From contig JALGQZ010000004.1 in the NCBI GenBank assembly GCA_023105745.1, positions 31,369,816-31,433,815 of the forward strand: a stretch of DNA of 64,000 nt, given 5' to 3'. How positions within the stretch are numbered: the stretch's first letter is position 1; every line of letters starts with the position of its first letter. The translations under genes were made by a program, and so were the position numbers. A model generated the notes under the pieces. The model ran no database searches. It was not told where the DNA came from and worked only from the letters and a program-made list of their open reading frames with translations. The stretch is from Austropuccinia psidii. Taxonomy: Eukaryota; Basidiomycota; Pucciniomycetes; Pucciniales; Sphaerophragmiaceae. Positions 22,029-33,789 of this stretch are shown one piece after another.

Positions 22029-23314
22029 TATGGGCCTGAGGGGTGCTTTCATATACCTCAAAGAGCAGAAGTACAGACTTATAGCTAAGAAGATTCTATT
22101 TTCCTGAAAAAAACCAAAAGATTTACAAGAACAAATACCATAATTATATTTGGAAAATAGAAATAGAAATAAGAAAAAAAGAGATTACCACTTGCATTAT
22201 CAAAATCCAAGAAAAGGGAAAAGCTACAAAGCATTTGTAAGATTTTGTCTTTTTGGAAGAATATTAGAAATTGCTTTTTTATCAATATGAATGTGAGGAT
22301 GATTTAGAAAATTGTAGTCCATATTAAATCTTACCTAGTGTCACTTCTGAATAAAGGTTTTGTGAATAAAATGTGATTATGTTTAAATGAGGTATTGAGT
22401 ATTTTAAATCTTGAAAAATCCAGTTGCAATTTGCTCTCACCACATGAAGTACTGACAATGATTTCTGGTTTACAAAAGATATTTTTTTTAGCTCAAGATA
22501 CATGAGTTATTAAGGTATATTCCCCTTAATTGTGTGCACGTGCTACACAAATGAATGTTAATTAAAATATGAGGTGCAAAATTTAAAGTTGCATATCTAT
22601 GAAATCAAATGAATTGAGCTTTTGGTAGACTTATGATACCAAAAATTATAAACTTAAATAAGGAGAAATTAAAGATATTGAAATAGCAGAGGAAAGGAAT
22701 TAAGAGTCAAAGGGTTCCCACAATCTCAAACCTTCTTCACTACAGGGCTGGAGTGCTGAAATGAGTGAAAAGCTTATTAATTGTGCCTTGGAATCGAATA
22801 AAAGAGTCCTTGACTAAATTTATTATGTGGATTCAATGAAAATGAGAAATAGGTTTTTTCAGAAGAGGGCTGAAATAACCTCAATTCAGGAAACATTTCT
22901 TTAAAAAAGTATCCAACTGATTTAGAGGGTTTTAAAGAATATTGTCTTCAGCTTCACCACTTGAAAGTATATTTTACTATTGAAATGGCAATCTTTAAGG
23001 TAGCAGAAAATCAAAAGGAAAATGAGCTACACACTGTGTGATACAGTTACCAGCCAGGATCCATGAGGTTTTAAACTCCGCTAATTTCATAAATGATTTG
23101 GGGGGAATCTTTCTCCCTTTGAGTAAAGATTTGGTTTTTCTCCTCAATTTCTACATTTACAATTAATTCAGTTTGAATTGATCCAGATTTAGAATAATAT
23201 TTATTTAAAAATTTCATCAAATTGAGTATTATAGCTACACGAAATGTGAATTTAACACCTCATATCTTGATTCAAGTTCCTCTGCATGATGAACACACAT
23301 GGGTAATATTGATT
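22029..23314 (-). repeat. LTR-B copy 5, rearranged fragment
   Basis: A decayed inverted terminus (TATGGGCCTGAGGGG at 22029, against TGTGAGCCTTAGAGG) is followed by inverted LTR-B segments, best seen near 22530-22600 ('tgtgtgcacgtgctacac...aatatgaggtgc'). From about 23090 the 'ttggggggaatctttctccctttgag' segment resembles LTR-B in the opposite orientation, suggesting rearrangement. The copy is truncated by LTR-A at 23315. Confidence 0.5.
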
Positions 23315-24803
23315 TGGTCAGGGTGAGTCTATGTAGCAGCTCAAAAACCGTAAATACAAGCTAGCACTATGACTATGATAAAATAAAAATAGTTATAAAA
23401 ATATATATAAGGTTCTACCAATATATAATAACAGTGGTGATTAATATACTGAGAAGCTTTGTTGCAAGGATTCAATATAGATTTACTGTAAAAATTACTA
23501 AAATAATACATTAATTTAATTATATCAATATTATTCTCACAGTACTACTGTTATAAAACAGTTTTACTAGATAAGGATGCTAATTGCTGATGATGAGGTC
23601 CTTTTACAGTGAGAAAAGGCCTTATTTTATCCTTTTTGGAGATCATGAGAGGATTTTAAGCTCTTCACACGTCTGAATAGTGATACTTTTCACTATGGAG
23701 GCTGGACTTTTGTTCTGTACCATCACGTATGACATCAGCATAGTCAGATTTATGGTTTTGAGACCACAAATGATCATTCTGGATCAATACAGGGTGAAAA
23801 AACTCTTCAAAGGCCACATATGCATTTTTTTGACACATACAGAGTGTTTTTATGACTAATATTAGTCAATATGGATGGCTTTTAGATTTAAACTACTACC
23901 ATTTTAAGTATTAAGAAAGTACTTTTTGGTACAGGTTTGGTACAAACCAGTATTGGAAAAAAACTTCCAATCCCGATATCTCAGGAAATAATTGAGATAT
24001 CAATAAACTAAGAGCACAGATCTGAAGGGCCTCATGAGATCGTCAATTTGGTATTATTTATGTTTACCCTTCCCAATAATAGAAAAAGTAAGAGGGGTCT
24101 GAGTTTTGTGATGCATTTTTGTACATCAGTATTTTGCTCCAAATATTTCCATTACAGATACTTTTTCCAGTTTAGAAGATATGTTTATTCTATTGATAAA
24201 TAATTGTAGGGCTTTATTAGCTCTATAGCTTGGTATAGCTTACAGTACATCTGTATGGATATATGGAAAAGATGCAGGGGTTTGTTTATATTGCCATTTT
24301 AAGAAATCCGTTTTTTTTGAGTAACAAGCCTTTTAACCAAGATCTATTTGCAAATTTTGGAGATACAGAGGACCAAGGTATCAAAAAAGAAGGCCTCAAG
24401 CTAGATAGTTGATTTTTTTATACTATTTTACAGTGTTTTACAAGCCCTCTTAGAATTTATGGGATTTCTTTGGTAAAAAAGGGGTATAATGGTATGTCCT
24501 GAAGTAAGAGTGCTTCAGGGAAGCGTATGGTACCATTGGATAGCTCTCATTGAGAGAATCAAGAACAATAGCATTTTTGGTGGTGGTTGAATTCAATTTT
24601 AATAATCTAGATGAGAGGTGAGAATGGGCTTTTTACTTATTTTATCTTATCTTATTTGGATAAGGTTGGTATATTATTGCTTTAGTGTTTTCTCACTTTA
24701 TATTTATACTTGCATGGACAGTATTTGTCTAATAATTTCCATAACATTATTGATTGTATTTTGGATGTCATGCTGGTGCACTGTTTGTAATCACAGGCTG
24801 ACA
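23315..24803 (-). repeat. 3' LTR of the 23-37 kb family A element
   Basis: Aligns along its whole length with 35374-36889 in the same orientation. Shared blocks include 'ggtgagtctat-tag-agctcaaaaac-gtaaata' at the start, 'gatgctaatt...gatgatg-ggtccttt' and 'gtcatgctggtgc-ct-tttg-aatcacagg-tgaca' at the end. On the minus strand it begins TGTCAGCC, directly after a polypurine tract (24804-24814), which makes it the 3' LTR of a minus-strand element. The start near 23315 carries a one-base irregularity. Confidence 0.8.
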
Positions 24804-24814
24804 TACCCTCCCTT
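24804..24814 (-). other. Polypurine tract of the minus-strand family A element
   Basis: On the minus strand this reads AAGGGAGGGTA and abuts TGTCAGCC of LTR-A. It is the counterpart of the tract at 13515-13526. It fixes the orientation of the element. Confidence 0.65.
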
Positions 24815-24839
24815 GAAAATATGCTCATCATTAATGAAA

Positions 24840-25480
24840 CTCTTTTGTACTCACAGAGTCTCTTGATCCTTTAGAATTAGAATATTGATCTGTAATATTC
24901 TCCATTTTTACCCACTGGTCTTTGTCTGGTGGTTTATTCTTCTTTTCTATTAGATGCTCCTTATTGGAATATATCTTTATTTGCTTGGGGTTGTCAGCTT
25001 TAAAGTAGAGCTTTTCTTCTTTTGCTTCCCAAATTTTTAAGTAATTCTCTGTGTAATTATGTATTTCTACTCAATAGATTCTGTGGTACTCTGTACCTCT
25101 CAAGAATCCATAAAACTCAGCATTTTCAATTACCACAAATTCAGTGTGTAATCTGAGGCTTCTAAGTGTGTGTCGAATTCTTATCGCTTTATGTATTTTT
25201 CCAACTGACTCCATTTTTGCTGAAGAGTGTTTAAAGCATCTTGCTTTTTTACAAGTATTTCTTCATTTCAGATTGGGACTTGTCTGTCCAAGTATTCCTT
25301 GGCTACTACTGAGAAAGTTTCTCCTGTGTCAAAAATAAAAGGATGCTTTTGATTTTGACCATGAAAATCAAACTTTTATTTTTCTAAATGAATAAAAGCC
25401 ATACCTATTTTGGATTTCTGCAAATATCTTTTGGAATAAGTGGTGCTCCCACTAAGGCCTTCACCATTTTTGCATTGACT
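24840..25480 (-). pseudogene. Family A retropepsin remnant that ends just before the 3' LTR
   Basis: Minus-strand translation gives GMAFIHLEK, then HPFIFDTGETFSVVAKEYLD (active site D-T-G present, 25290-25340), then EFVVIENAEFYGFLRGTEYH (25090-25150), the second half of the protease fold. About 80 further codons (LKIWEAKEEKLYFKADNPK...) lead to stops near 24850, and the polypurine tract follows at once. No RT, RNase H or integrase lies between protease and LTR, unlike the plus-strand family A copy at 11-13.5 kb. Stops inside the frame (for example the codon after VPI) show decay. Confidence 0.75.
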
Positions 25481-25599
25481 GAATTCAGGTTTCAAAGAGA
25501 TTTCCAGGACTGATTCTGGTTTCTAATCCTCACACTCCACTTGATATTTTTCAGTAGGATCTGATTCACCATCTGAATCCTCTCTTAGCCTATTTCCAA

Positions 25600-27521
25600 T
25601 AGTTTCAGAGTCAGATTTCTACTCTATTTGTCCTCCTACTGACTATTCCTCTATTGAAAATATTTTCTATTTTACCTTGAGAAAATTATTTGCATAGTGG
25701 TCAGATGATCTAAAATTATGACATGTGTTTATTCACTTTAGTTCTTCTTCACCATTTTTGGATTTGATGTTTTTTTCCATGATTAGGTTTGGTTCTCCTC
25801 TGCTATCTTGTGACCTATAGGGTGAAATACATCAAACTCCTGTCTTTTTTCTGACATCTTGTATGACATTTTCTATGCAATCAATGATGATTATTTTTCT
25901 GTATCTGAACTATAATGAATGTTCTAAGTCTCTCAGAATTTTTTTCAGAATATTGTTATTTATAGTCTCTATTGTCATGTTTGGATCATAGATTTGAGTA
26001 TTTTGCTTTTTTTGAGACACCATTAATAAGGTTCTTTCTCTTTAGAGTATCTGTCCCTATTAAAAGATATTGTTATTTGCCAAATCCAAGTACCATTTCT
26101 GTAATTTTTTATTATTTTTTTTGCTCACTATGGCCAGCTTTTACTTTCATTAATATCTTTCCTGTCACTGTAGCATATGTTTTAATGGCCTCTGAATGAA
26201 GTGTTGAGTCCTGTGGTGGTCCAGTAGTCTGATTTTCTTGGGAAACCACAAATAGTCAATCAATATAATTAATGAGTTCCATGTTTTCATATTCTCCAAT
26301 TCCTGAGAATCTTGGCCAATTTACCACTACAGGTAATTGATTCAATGCTTTTTTCTCAGAGTAACTTAGGATTTCACCACCTTGGTAAATACCTTCAGAC
26401 CTTAACCTTGGACCCTGTTATGCAGGAAATTTGTTTTATGATTTTTCTTCATCCTTTAATTTTTTGGAGTTGTGGATGATGGTTTCATCACCTTGGTTTG
26501 TGTGAGGAAAGAAATTTTCTTCTTGTTCCACTTTCTCATAGAGGTAATAAACCTCTTTTCCAAGGTTGTCCTGCTGCTGATGGACACTTCTTAAGTCCCT
26601 CCTGATGGTCTGCTGTTCCTCAAGTATTGAGTTCAACTTCCTATTGGGTTTTTAGAATTATGGCCAAAGTTTGGCTAAATTTGTATTGAATTCTTTGATC
26701 ACTTTAGCTTGGAAGGAATTTTCTTCCTTTAGTGGTTTCATTTCTGAACTAAATTCTGGTACATGATCATATGTCCATTCCATCTATTTTCCCATGTTGG
26801 ACCATAGGAAACTACTACCTCTTGAATTATTGGTTTCAAAATTCTGAGGGGATATTTTATCATAAATAGGCATAATCTGAGGATCACTTGATTTTGAGCT
26901 TTCAACATTATTTTTAGGTAAAGTGCTTTTGTTGGTTTTGGGTACCTCTTGGACTAATACTATCAGAGGATCTCATTCTTTCTTCTCCTTTCTGAAAATT
27001 CTTGTTTTCTATTTGTGCTTCATTTCCCCATCTGAAAGCTACCAGGGTTGACTGGATAGTCCTGGAAAAAATGTTGTTTTAAGTCCTGTAGCTGTTAGAA
27101 TGTTGTGGGGAATATTTAATTTATTCCTCCATTCCTTGACTTTCCTGAATCAGATTGAGCTCTTTCATATGTCAAGAATTCTCTGAGGCTTAGATTGCTG
27201 CCTGATTTCCTCTGATTCAGGTTTCTGTCTCTTCTAAGAGTATGAAATATATTTTGAGATTAAAAATTCTTATATCTCTTAGAAGCTTTTGGAAAGTAAT
27301 TTGATTGAGTAATACTTTCTGACTTATAATTCCAATTTCTTCCTATGATGCTGCCATGGTGAAAGTTTGTTTTTCATTCTCCATTTGAACAGGTCTTTAA
27401 GGAGGAGATGCATATGAGTAAATTTTCTTGCATATTTCCAGGTTTTTGGTTTGACTTGGTTGAATTTGGGAAGGATCTTGCTGATAGTAAATCCCTTCCT
27501 GTTCATTTGATCTGGAAGGTG
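25600..27521 (-). pseudogene. Family A Gag, decayed, cut by an LTR-B insertion
   Basis: Minus-strand peptides in order: YTPSRSNEQEGIYYQQDPSQ (27460-27530); an EEQQTIRRDLRSVHQQQDNL coiled-coil-like stretch (26560-26630); ILSYSEKKALNQL, NWPRFSGIGEYENMELINYI (26255-26380), a conserved Gag core; then TCHNFRSSDHYANNFLK (25690-25740), a zinc knuckle of C-x2-C-x4-H-x4-C type in which two Cys codons have become Phe. An acidic linker leads to the protease. Gag packages element RNA in intact relatives. The plus-strand open frames in this interval (24618-26199) are shadows. The N-terminus is separated by LTR-B (27522-29345) and is not clearly visible beyond it. Confidence 0.75.
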
Positions 27522-29345
27522 TGTAAGGTTTCACTATGAAACAATAGGCAAAAACTATTGACATTTTACCTATTTTACCCTGAATTTCTTGAAACAATTG
27601 AATTAAAAGATTCAAAATAATTATAATAATAAGATAATATGATAATTATGGAATAAAATAATTATATTATTTAAAAAAATAAGATAATATTATTTATATT
27701 GTAGGAATAATATAATCAAATAGGTATATTAATATTTGATACATTCATATATATATGGAAGCTTATTATTGTTAATAAAAAAATAATAAATTTGTGATAA
27801 ATTGTTATTTAATAGTTAAAAACAACCAATAGAAATAATATTACTAATATGAAAGGTATATTTAATATAAATACTATTTATATTAATAAAAGAATAATTA
27901 AAGGATAATAATAGAGAAAACATTATGATAAGAAAAAAAACTTAATTTTGACATTTAATATAATGATTGTGATTAAATTTATGCCTAATAATGTAAATGT
28001 AAATTATGTAAATTGTAGTTATAAGGAAAAATAGAGAGAAATACAATTTTAATGTGGATTCAGAGAGTTTAATGAATAATAAGAGAATATTAGTGTAATA
28101 ATGTAAAAAATGGTGATTACTAAAAGATGATAATTTGTAATTTTATAATATAAGAGATATACATAAGAGAATAAAGTTTTTTTACCTTTTTATTTGATAT
28201 TTTATTGAATTTAATGCATCAGAGGGGGAATAGAGGAAGAAGAGGTCCTTTTAGTAAATAAACCTTCCTCTAGTGACCATATACCTTTTAGTAGACATGT
28301 CCTTATGTTATCCACTGGGATTGATTAATACTTTAAATCTTGGTGATTATTACATCATTATTAAACCTTTTTATCTCATTATTACATCAATTTCGACAGC
28401 TATCACTGTAACTCTAATTTTCAGAAATCATAAGCTTGGAATATGAATTAATTTCGCAGACTAAGGTAGTTTTAATAATCAAATACCATGATATACCAGC
28501 TCTATCTCTTGTTCAACTGTTAAGCTTACAAGAAAGCTACAGTTAAAGATCAAAAAAGCTCATCTTTAAGCCTTAACTTCAGTATTGAATAAATTTTAGC
28601 TTTTTCATGAAAATGAAATTTTTAAAGTGAGTTATGATAGCCTGGAATGTCCTTACTGGGGTACCAAGAGGATTTCATTACATCAACAAAACTTTATTCT
28701 TGATATTTCTCTTGTAATTCATCTTTTCTGTTGAAATTTTCTGTTTTAGACTTTCAACCATGATTTCCTAACTTTATACGTTGAATGCCATGATGAAAAA
28801 TATGTCATTATTCACATGTGAGCTAGAAAAATCTTAATTTCTCCTTTATTTTAAGCTTAGAGCACATTTAATCTTAAGTGCTCAACTGGTATGACTATTT
28901 CAACTTGATTCTCCTTACTTTTCTTCAACTTCCTTATATGTTGCCAACTAAATGTTATACCTTTATTATTACAGTTATTTTGTGGTAAATTTGATTTGGA
29001 ATAAAGTATTTATAATGAGTATTTCAAAGGGTATGAGCTAAAACCCATGAATATATGCACTGATCATAAAAGTGTATATATCCAGGTATCTCAGTAAGTA
29101 TTGGGCTTACAGATATGACATAGAGAAGTTGTATGTGTATTTCTTGATGGGAAATCCAATCGTGTAATTTCTTTCAAATGTTTATTCATTTATTCATGGT
29201 ATAATGCAGAATTTATGCCTTTTCTGGCATTTTTGCTTATTTTAATTAATTTTAATATTAGAATTTCAATTTTTATTATTAAAACAAGTTTGGTAATGTA
29301 TTTTGTGACATTTTTGGATATTTGGTCATATCTTAAAGGCTCACA
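27522..29345 (+). repeat. LTR-B copy 6, inserted in family A Gag
   Basis: Begins TGTAAGGTTTCACTATGAAAC at 27522, matching the starts at 1409 and 59319, and ends AAAGGCTCACA at 29345. The middle is strongly decayed and AT-rich (27630-28200). Landmarks such as 'actggggtaccaag...catcaac' (28655) still align. The flanks AGGTG (27517-27521) and AGTGT (29346-29350) do not form a clean duplication. Confidence 0.65.
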
Positions 29346-30055
29346 AGTGTTTTCCTTATGCCTCTTCTATTTCTTCCTTCCCAGATTTCTGGCTTATTTA
29401 TTGGGTATCCAAGATATCTGATAAATGTGGTTTCCATGTTAAAAAAAATGACAAAAGACAAAAATACTGTATTTTATAAGGTTTAATTACCTTTGGAAGG
29501 GCCTTGGGTAGATTTTTTCTTTATACTATCAGAAAATTCTAATTTGGAGTTGATAAATGTGTTAAAAACTGGTATTTTATTGTGAGCCTGTCTGGTTGTT
29601 GTCTTCTTGGGCTTATGCAGATGTATCTTTCTGTAATTGTGTCTCAAGTGGCATATTCCATTTTTCTAATGGAAATAAAACATAGAAAATATTCCAAATT
29701 AAAATCAAGTAAGCAAAATTTTAAATATTCTACTGTTATTTCTTCTGTATTTGGCTTACTTTTTTAATTTTCTTTTTATTTAATATTTTGTTCATTTCTT
29801 TTCTGAATAAATAACAGTTTTTAAGATTGTTTGTTTTGCTTATTTTTACAAGTAAAATATTTAATAGTAATAGTTAATTTTATTTAATTAAACTTGAATA
29901 TTAGTTTAAAAATGATTTATTCACTTATTGAATTGAAAAAATAACTGTCACAAGTTTGATTTCCAGTTTTTCTTTTTCTTTTGAAGAAAGAAACGTTCAA
30001 TATCTTAATTTTACAATGATTTTGTTGGCTAATTAAGTTTTTTTTGTTTTTTTTA
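29346..30055. other. Unassigned DNA between LTR-B copy 6 and the MULE
   Basis: By position this should hold the family A Gag N-terminus and leader (minus strand), but no peptide is recognisable. The two short plus-strand frames (29215-29421 and 29582-29767) look fortuitous. Confidence 0.35.
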
Positions 30056-30064
30056 TTTCATTAA

Positions 30065-30109
30065 GGGTTTTGGTAAAAACACGCAAGCAAATTGGTAAAA
30101 ACACATAAG
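30065..30109 (+). repeat. MULE left terminal inverted repeat
   Basis: Starts GGGTTTTGGTAAA. It contains two direct copies of a motif of the form TTGGTAAAAACAC-rr-AAG (30070-30089 and 30092-30109). It pairs with 34521-34564 at most positions. Duplicated sub-motifs of this kind are plausible transposase binding sites (inference). Confidence 0.88.
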
Positions 30110-30600
30110 GGGTGCCCTTGGCCCATTTTTGATTAAAAATGAAACACAACCATGCCTGTATTGGGCCCAAACATGCCCAAAAGAGGTTTTTTCCCCACAA
30201 AACCTCTCTAACTCCCAATTGTTTCAGATTTTTTTGCCCAGCCCCCCTCAAAAAAAGGCCAAACACCCAAATAATCCACATTATCCCCACCCCAAACCAA
30301 TTTTTTTGTTTGGAAAAACAGCATTACCAAAGCCATTTTGCAAAGCTTTTCACACTTTTTTTTCTTTTTTTCCCCAAAATACTGCATTTTCCACCACAAA
30401 AACCTGCTTTCAAGACTCTCAATTTTCAATTTTTTACCTTCTCTCATCCATTAATCCCACATTTAAACCACCTTTTTTCACTCTTAACCCCTTCTGTTCA
30501 TTTTCACAACTTTTTTCACTTCTTTTTCACATTTTGAAAGGTTCTTACCCCATTCCAAATCCCCAAATTCCCCTTTTTTCACTTTTATACATATTTTTCA
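30110..30600 (+). other. MULE 5' pyrimidine-rich leader
   Basis: The plus strand is strikingly rich in C and T with short A runs, and G is scarce for about 480 bp. Open frames here (30129-30710 and 30139-30537) start at TTG or lack domains and give Pro/Phe/His-rich low-complexity peptides, so they are probably not genes. It may hold the promoter and 5' untranslated region of the transposase gene. Confidence 0.5.
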
Positions 30601-31611
30601 TTCAAAAAATGCTTCAACCCCCACTGAAGGAGAGTCTCAGACACTTGAGCTTCTTTGGCAACATGTGCATAATGTTTCCAGGGCTCAGGGGTATGCTGTG
30701 TCCATCTTGAGGTACAATATGACCCACAACCAAATTGAAATAGGTTTTAACAGGTCTGGGGCCCCAAATGCCAACAAAAGACCCTCCAAAACATTCACCT
30801 CAAGAATGCTTGACTTTCCTTTTAGAATTTATGCCAGAAAATATTCCAAGAGTACCATTTGGACTCTTGAAGTAAAAAATCCTGAACATAGCCATGATGC
30901 CACTGAAACTATCATGGCACATCCTGATTTCAGGAAATTCAATGAGAAAGAAACATCTCAAATTGCTCAAATGTCTGAAAAACTGCTCATTCCAAGGCAA
31001 ATTCAGGCCCAATTATGCAGCCAGAGGGAGTCTGACAGGCCTGTAATCCTTCAAGACATTTACAACCAAGTCAAGAAAATCAAGAAAGACAAACTGCACG
31101 GCAGAAGGCCCATTGATGCTCTTATTGACACTCTCAAACAAGAAAATTTTGTTTGGTCCTCTGCAAGGGATTCTGAGGGACACATTACCTCCTTGTTTTT
31201 CACTCACCCCCTGGCCATAAAACTCCTTCATGGCTTTCCTCATGTCATTCTTATGGATTGTACTTATAAAACCAATAAGTACAAAATTCCCCTTTTCAAT
31301 ATTGTTGGATTCAGCTCAACCAATAAGAGCTTTTATGGGGCTTTTTGTTTGATGAAGAATGAAACTGAACCCTCATATAATTGGTCATTAAATCAATAAA
31401 TAGAAAAGGTCCTTAACAACACCAGTCTTGTTCCCCCTCCAGTTATTGCTATTGACAGGGATCTGGCCTTGGAAAACTCTCTTAAGAAGCTCTTCCCAAA
31501 CTCCAAAGTCATGCTATGCATTTGGCACATCAATAAAGATGTATCTGCTCATTGCATGAGAAAATTGGTCATGGAACTGATTTTGAAAATACTATGGGCC
31601 TTTGGAATCAA

Positions 31612-31703
31612 GTAATATACTTCTATATTTCACTTTAGTTCACTTTATTTCACTTTTTTGATTATTTTTCTTTTTATTAATGACTTTGGGATTCATTTCT
31701 CAG
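31612..31703 (+). other. MULE gene intron 1
   Basis: GTAATAT...TTTCTCAG, 92 bp. Removal joins the codons for GLWNQ to VMYSSTEKSF and restores MULE-domain continuity. Confidence 0.75.
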
Positions 31704-32254
31704 GTTATGTATTCATCCACTGAAAAGTCTTTCAAAGACAACTGGAAGAAGCTTCAAAAGCAAGTCAAAGATCCTGAAGTCTTTCCGTATTTGGAAAATA
31801 CCTTGCTTCCTCTAAAGGAGTATTATGTGCAATCCTGGAACAACCACTATTGCCACCTGGATGTGGGCTCCACCTCCATAGCTGAAGGTTCCCATGCCAT
31901 GGTAAAACTTTGGCTCCAAAGGTCCACTAGTACTCTCCTGGAGGTAGTTACGGCTCTCCACATGGAATTCAGAACACAATTTATTGAAGTTATCAACAGA
32001 ATCTTCAAAGAAAAGATTGTTCATGTCAAGAATCTTTCTCCACACATCTGTGCCCTCAATGGAAAGGTGTCTCATTATGCTCTTCAGATGGCCTTTGAGC
32101 ATTTCAAAACCAAATTTCCTCCCAATGAAAAATGCACCAACAAATACAACAATTATCAAGGCATTCCTGGCAAGCATAAGACTCAAAAGGCGTTTTCCAA
32201 GCCCAAAGGCTTGAAATATCAGACTTCCATCCTCAATGGCATTTGAATTTTCCT

Positions 32255-32325
32255 GTGAGGGTTTTTTAATTTCTTATTATTATTTTTTTCTTTTTAACTG
32301 ATTTTATTTGTCATATTCTTCTCAG
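32255..32325 (+). other. MULE gene intron 2
   Basis: GTGAGGG...TTCTCAG, 71 bp, with a branch-like TTAACTGAT at 32294-32302. It keeps the frame from the SWIM-like region into the linker before the AT-hook. Confidence 0.65.
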
Positions 32326-32989
32326 GCTGGTTTTCAAGGTGATGATCAAAGTGTTGAAAAAGAAAGAAAGAATGAAGCCCAGAAAATATTTGAAGCTATT
32401 GGGGAAGACCTTTTTCAAAGACCAATGGCATAAATCACCCCAATTCTTCAACATTTTCAAGATGATTTGACTGGAAATGTCCCATTTGATCAGATTCTCA
32501 AGAGTCAAGAGGATGATCAATATTATGAAGACCCTCTAGAATGCAAGAATATCTTCCGAAGACCTCAAGGAGCCAAGAATAAAAGCAAAGATCCAAAAAA
32601 AAGAGAACCTTCAAGATTTGAAATTATTGAAAGTCAATCCAAGAGAAGAGGAAGACCCCCATCAAAAGTGACCAGTACAACAACATCAAGATCACAGTCA
32701 AATGTCCCCTCTCCAATTATGGAAGTGGACTAATCTGAAGATTCTGAAGATTCTGAGGACTCATTATCTAAATCCATCAGTTCATCAGATTCACTACCCT
32801 CAGCAACTGAACTAAATAAATCAGAAGTAACCCTTAGAAGGTCCAGAAGATTGGCAATTGGAATCAAAAACTCACAAAGAAAATCACACAAGCCTTCCAC
32901 CAGCTTGAAGATATATGATGCAATTGACTTGAACTGTGAACATTTTCAAAGCAATTATCACACCAGTGATGAATTCTCCAAGCTGTTTG

Positions 32990-33065
32990 TGAGTTTCTGA
33001 TTCTTTTGAATGTAAATTTCTCTTGTTTATTTTGATATTTATTCATTTTTGCCCTTTTTTTTCAG
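32990..33065 (+). other. MULE gene intron 3
   Basis: GTGAGTTTC...TTTTTTCAG, about 76 bp. Removal joins SKLF to ITGSEDFPKF, directly upstream of the OTU domain. Confidence 0.7.
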
Positions 33066-33789
33066 ATAACTGGCTCAGAAGACTTTCCCAAGTTTATATT
33101 GAAATACACCTTCAAGGCCATCAATGTCCAGGGTAATGGAAACTGTGGCTACAGAACAGTATCCCACTACATTTACAAGACTCAATATCAATGGGCTGAT
33201 GTCAGAGGTGACTTGGCTGAAGAAATCAAACAAAATAAAGACCTTTATGAAGCCATGAACACCTTAATTCCCTCAGTATCTTCTTCTTTGGACAGAATTG
33301 AATGGTATCAAGATGTTGGCCAGGATCCAAAAAGCAAGTGGATGTCCATGCCTGACATGGGGGATCCAATTGCAAATAAGTATAAAAGACCAGTTTTCTT
33401 TTCTTCCACAGTCCAATCTTTTATTTTCCCCCTTATTTCTGTCCTACAAACTATAATCCCCCCATTTTCATCTGCTTCTTGGATAGCTGTGCTCATTTTG
33501 TTCCTTTGGACACAATCATTTCTAAAGTTTATCCAGTCCCCCCATTACTGTGAATTGGGAGATTCATTCCCAACTATAAGCCCTGGGGTGGGCTGATAAG
33601 TTCAAGAAACAAAGAATGTTGTATTTGCTCAATCTTCCTCCCCCTCTCAGAAAAAACCCACTATTTTGGAGGTTGATTCTGATTGATTGATTTTTGTATA
33701 TACAATTTCTGCCAATTATCCCCCTCCTCCGTCATATTTATTGCTTAAATCCCACATCAGTCTCCTTTTCTATCAAACATGTGGAACTT

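Larger units (their letters stand above)
30596..33553 (+). pseudogene. MULE transposase with AT-hook segment and OTU cysteine protease, broken
   Basis: Reading from about 30596, the N-terminal region includes ELLWQHVHNVSRAQGYAVS and FPFRIYARK with HSHDATE (FAR1-like DNA-binding region). The MULE domain follows: LMDCTYKTNKYKIPLFNIVG (first Asp codon 31256), IDRDLALENSL (second Asp codon 31454), MLCIWHINKD, and STSIAEGSHAMVK (Glu codon 31884). A SWIM-like end (KCTNKYNNYQGIPGKHK) has Gly where a second Cys is expected. Then come an AT-hook-like KRRGRPPSK (32641-32667), an acidic Ser/Glu/Asp stretch, and an OTU domain with VQGNGNCGYRTVSHYIY (Cys codon 33144) and, in another frame, FLDSCAHFVPLD (His codon 33494). 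Three GT-AG introns are visible. In-frame stops at 31397, 32244, about 32431 and 32731, and frameshifts near 31572 and 33420, inactivate it. MULE transposases cut and insert DNA; OTU proteases remove ubiquitin or related proteins. The true start is unknown: no in-frame ATG precedes 30665 nearby. Confidence 0.85.

Noticed and set aside
24618..26199. Hydrophobic plus-strand frames resembling small membrane proteins
   Set aside because: The minus strand of the same interval encodes recognisable Gag and protease; the hydrophobic peptides are antisense shadows of T-rich DNA.
30129..30710. 193-codon open frame and an overlapping 132-codon frame at the MULE left side
   Set aside because: They start at TTG or lack a domain, are low-complexity Pro/Phe/His-rich because the DNA is pyrimidine-rich, and overlap the true transposase frame at their 3' end.
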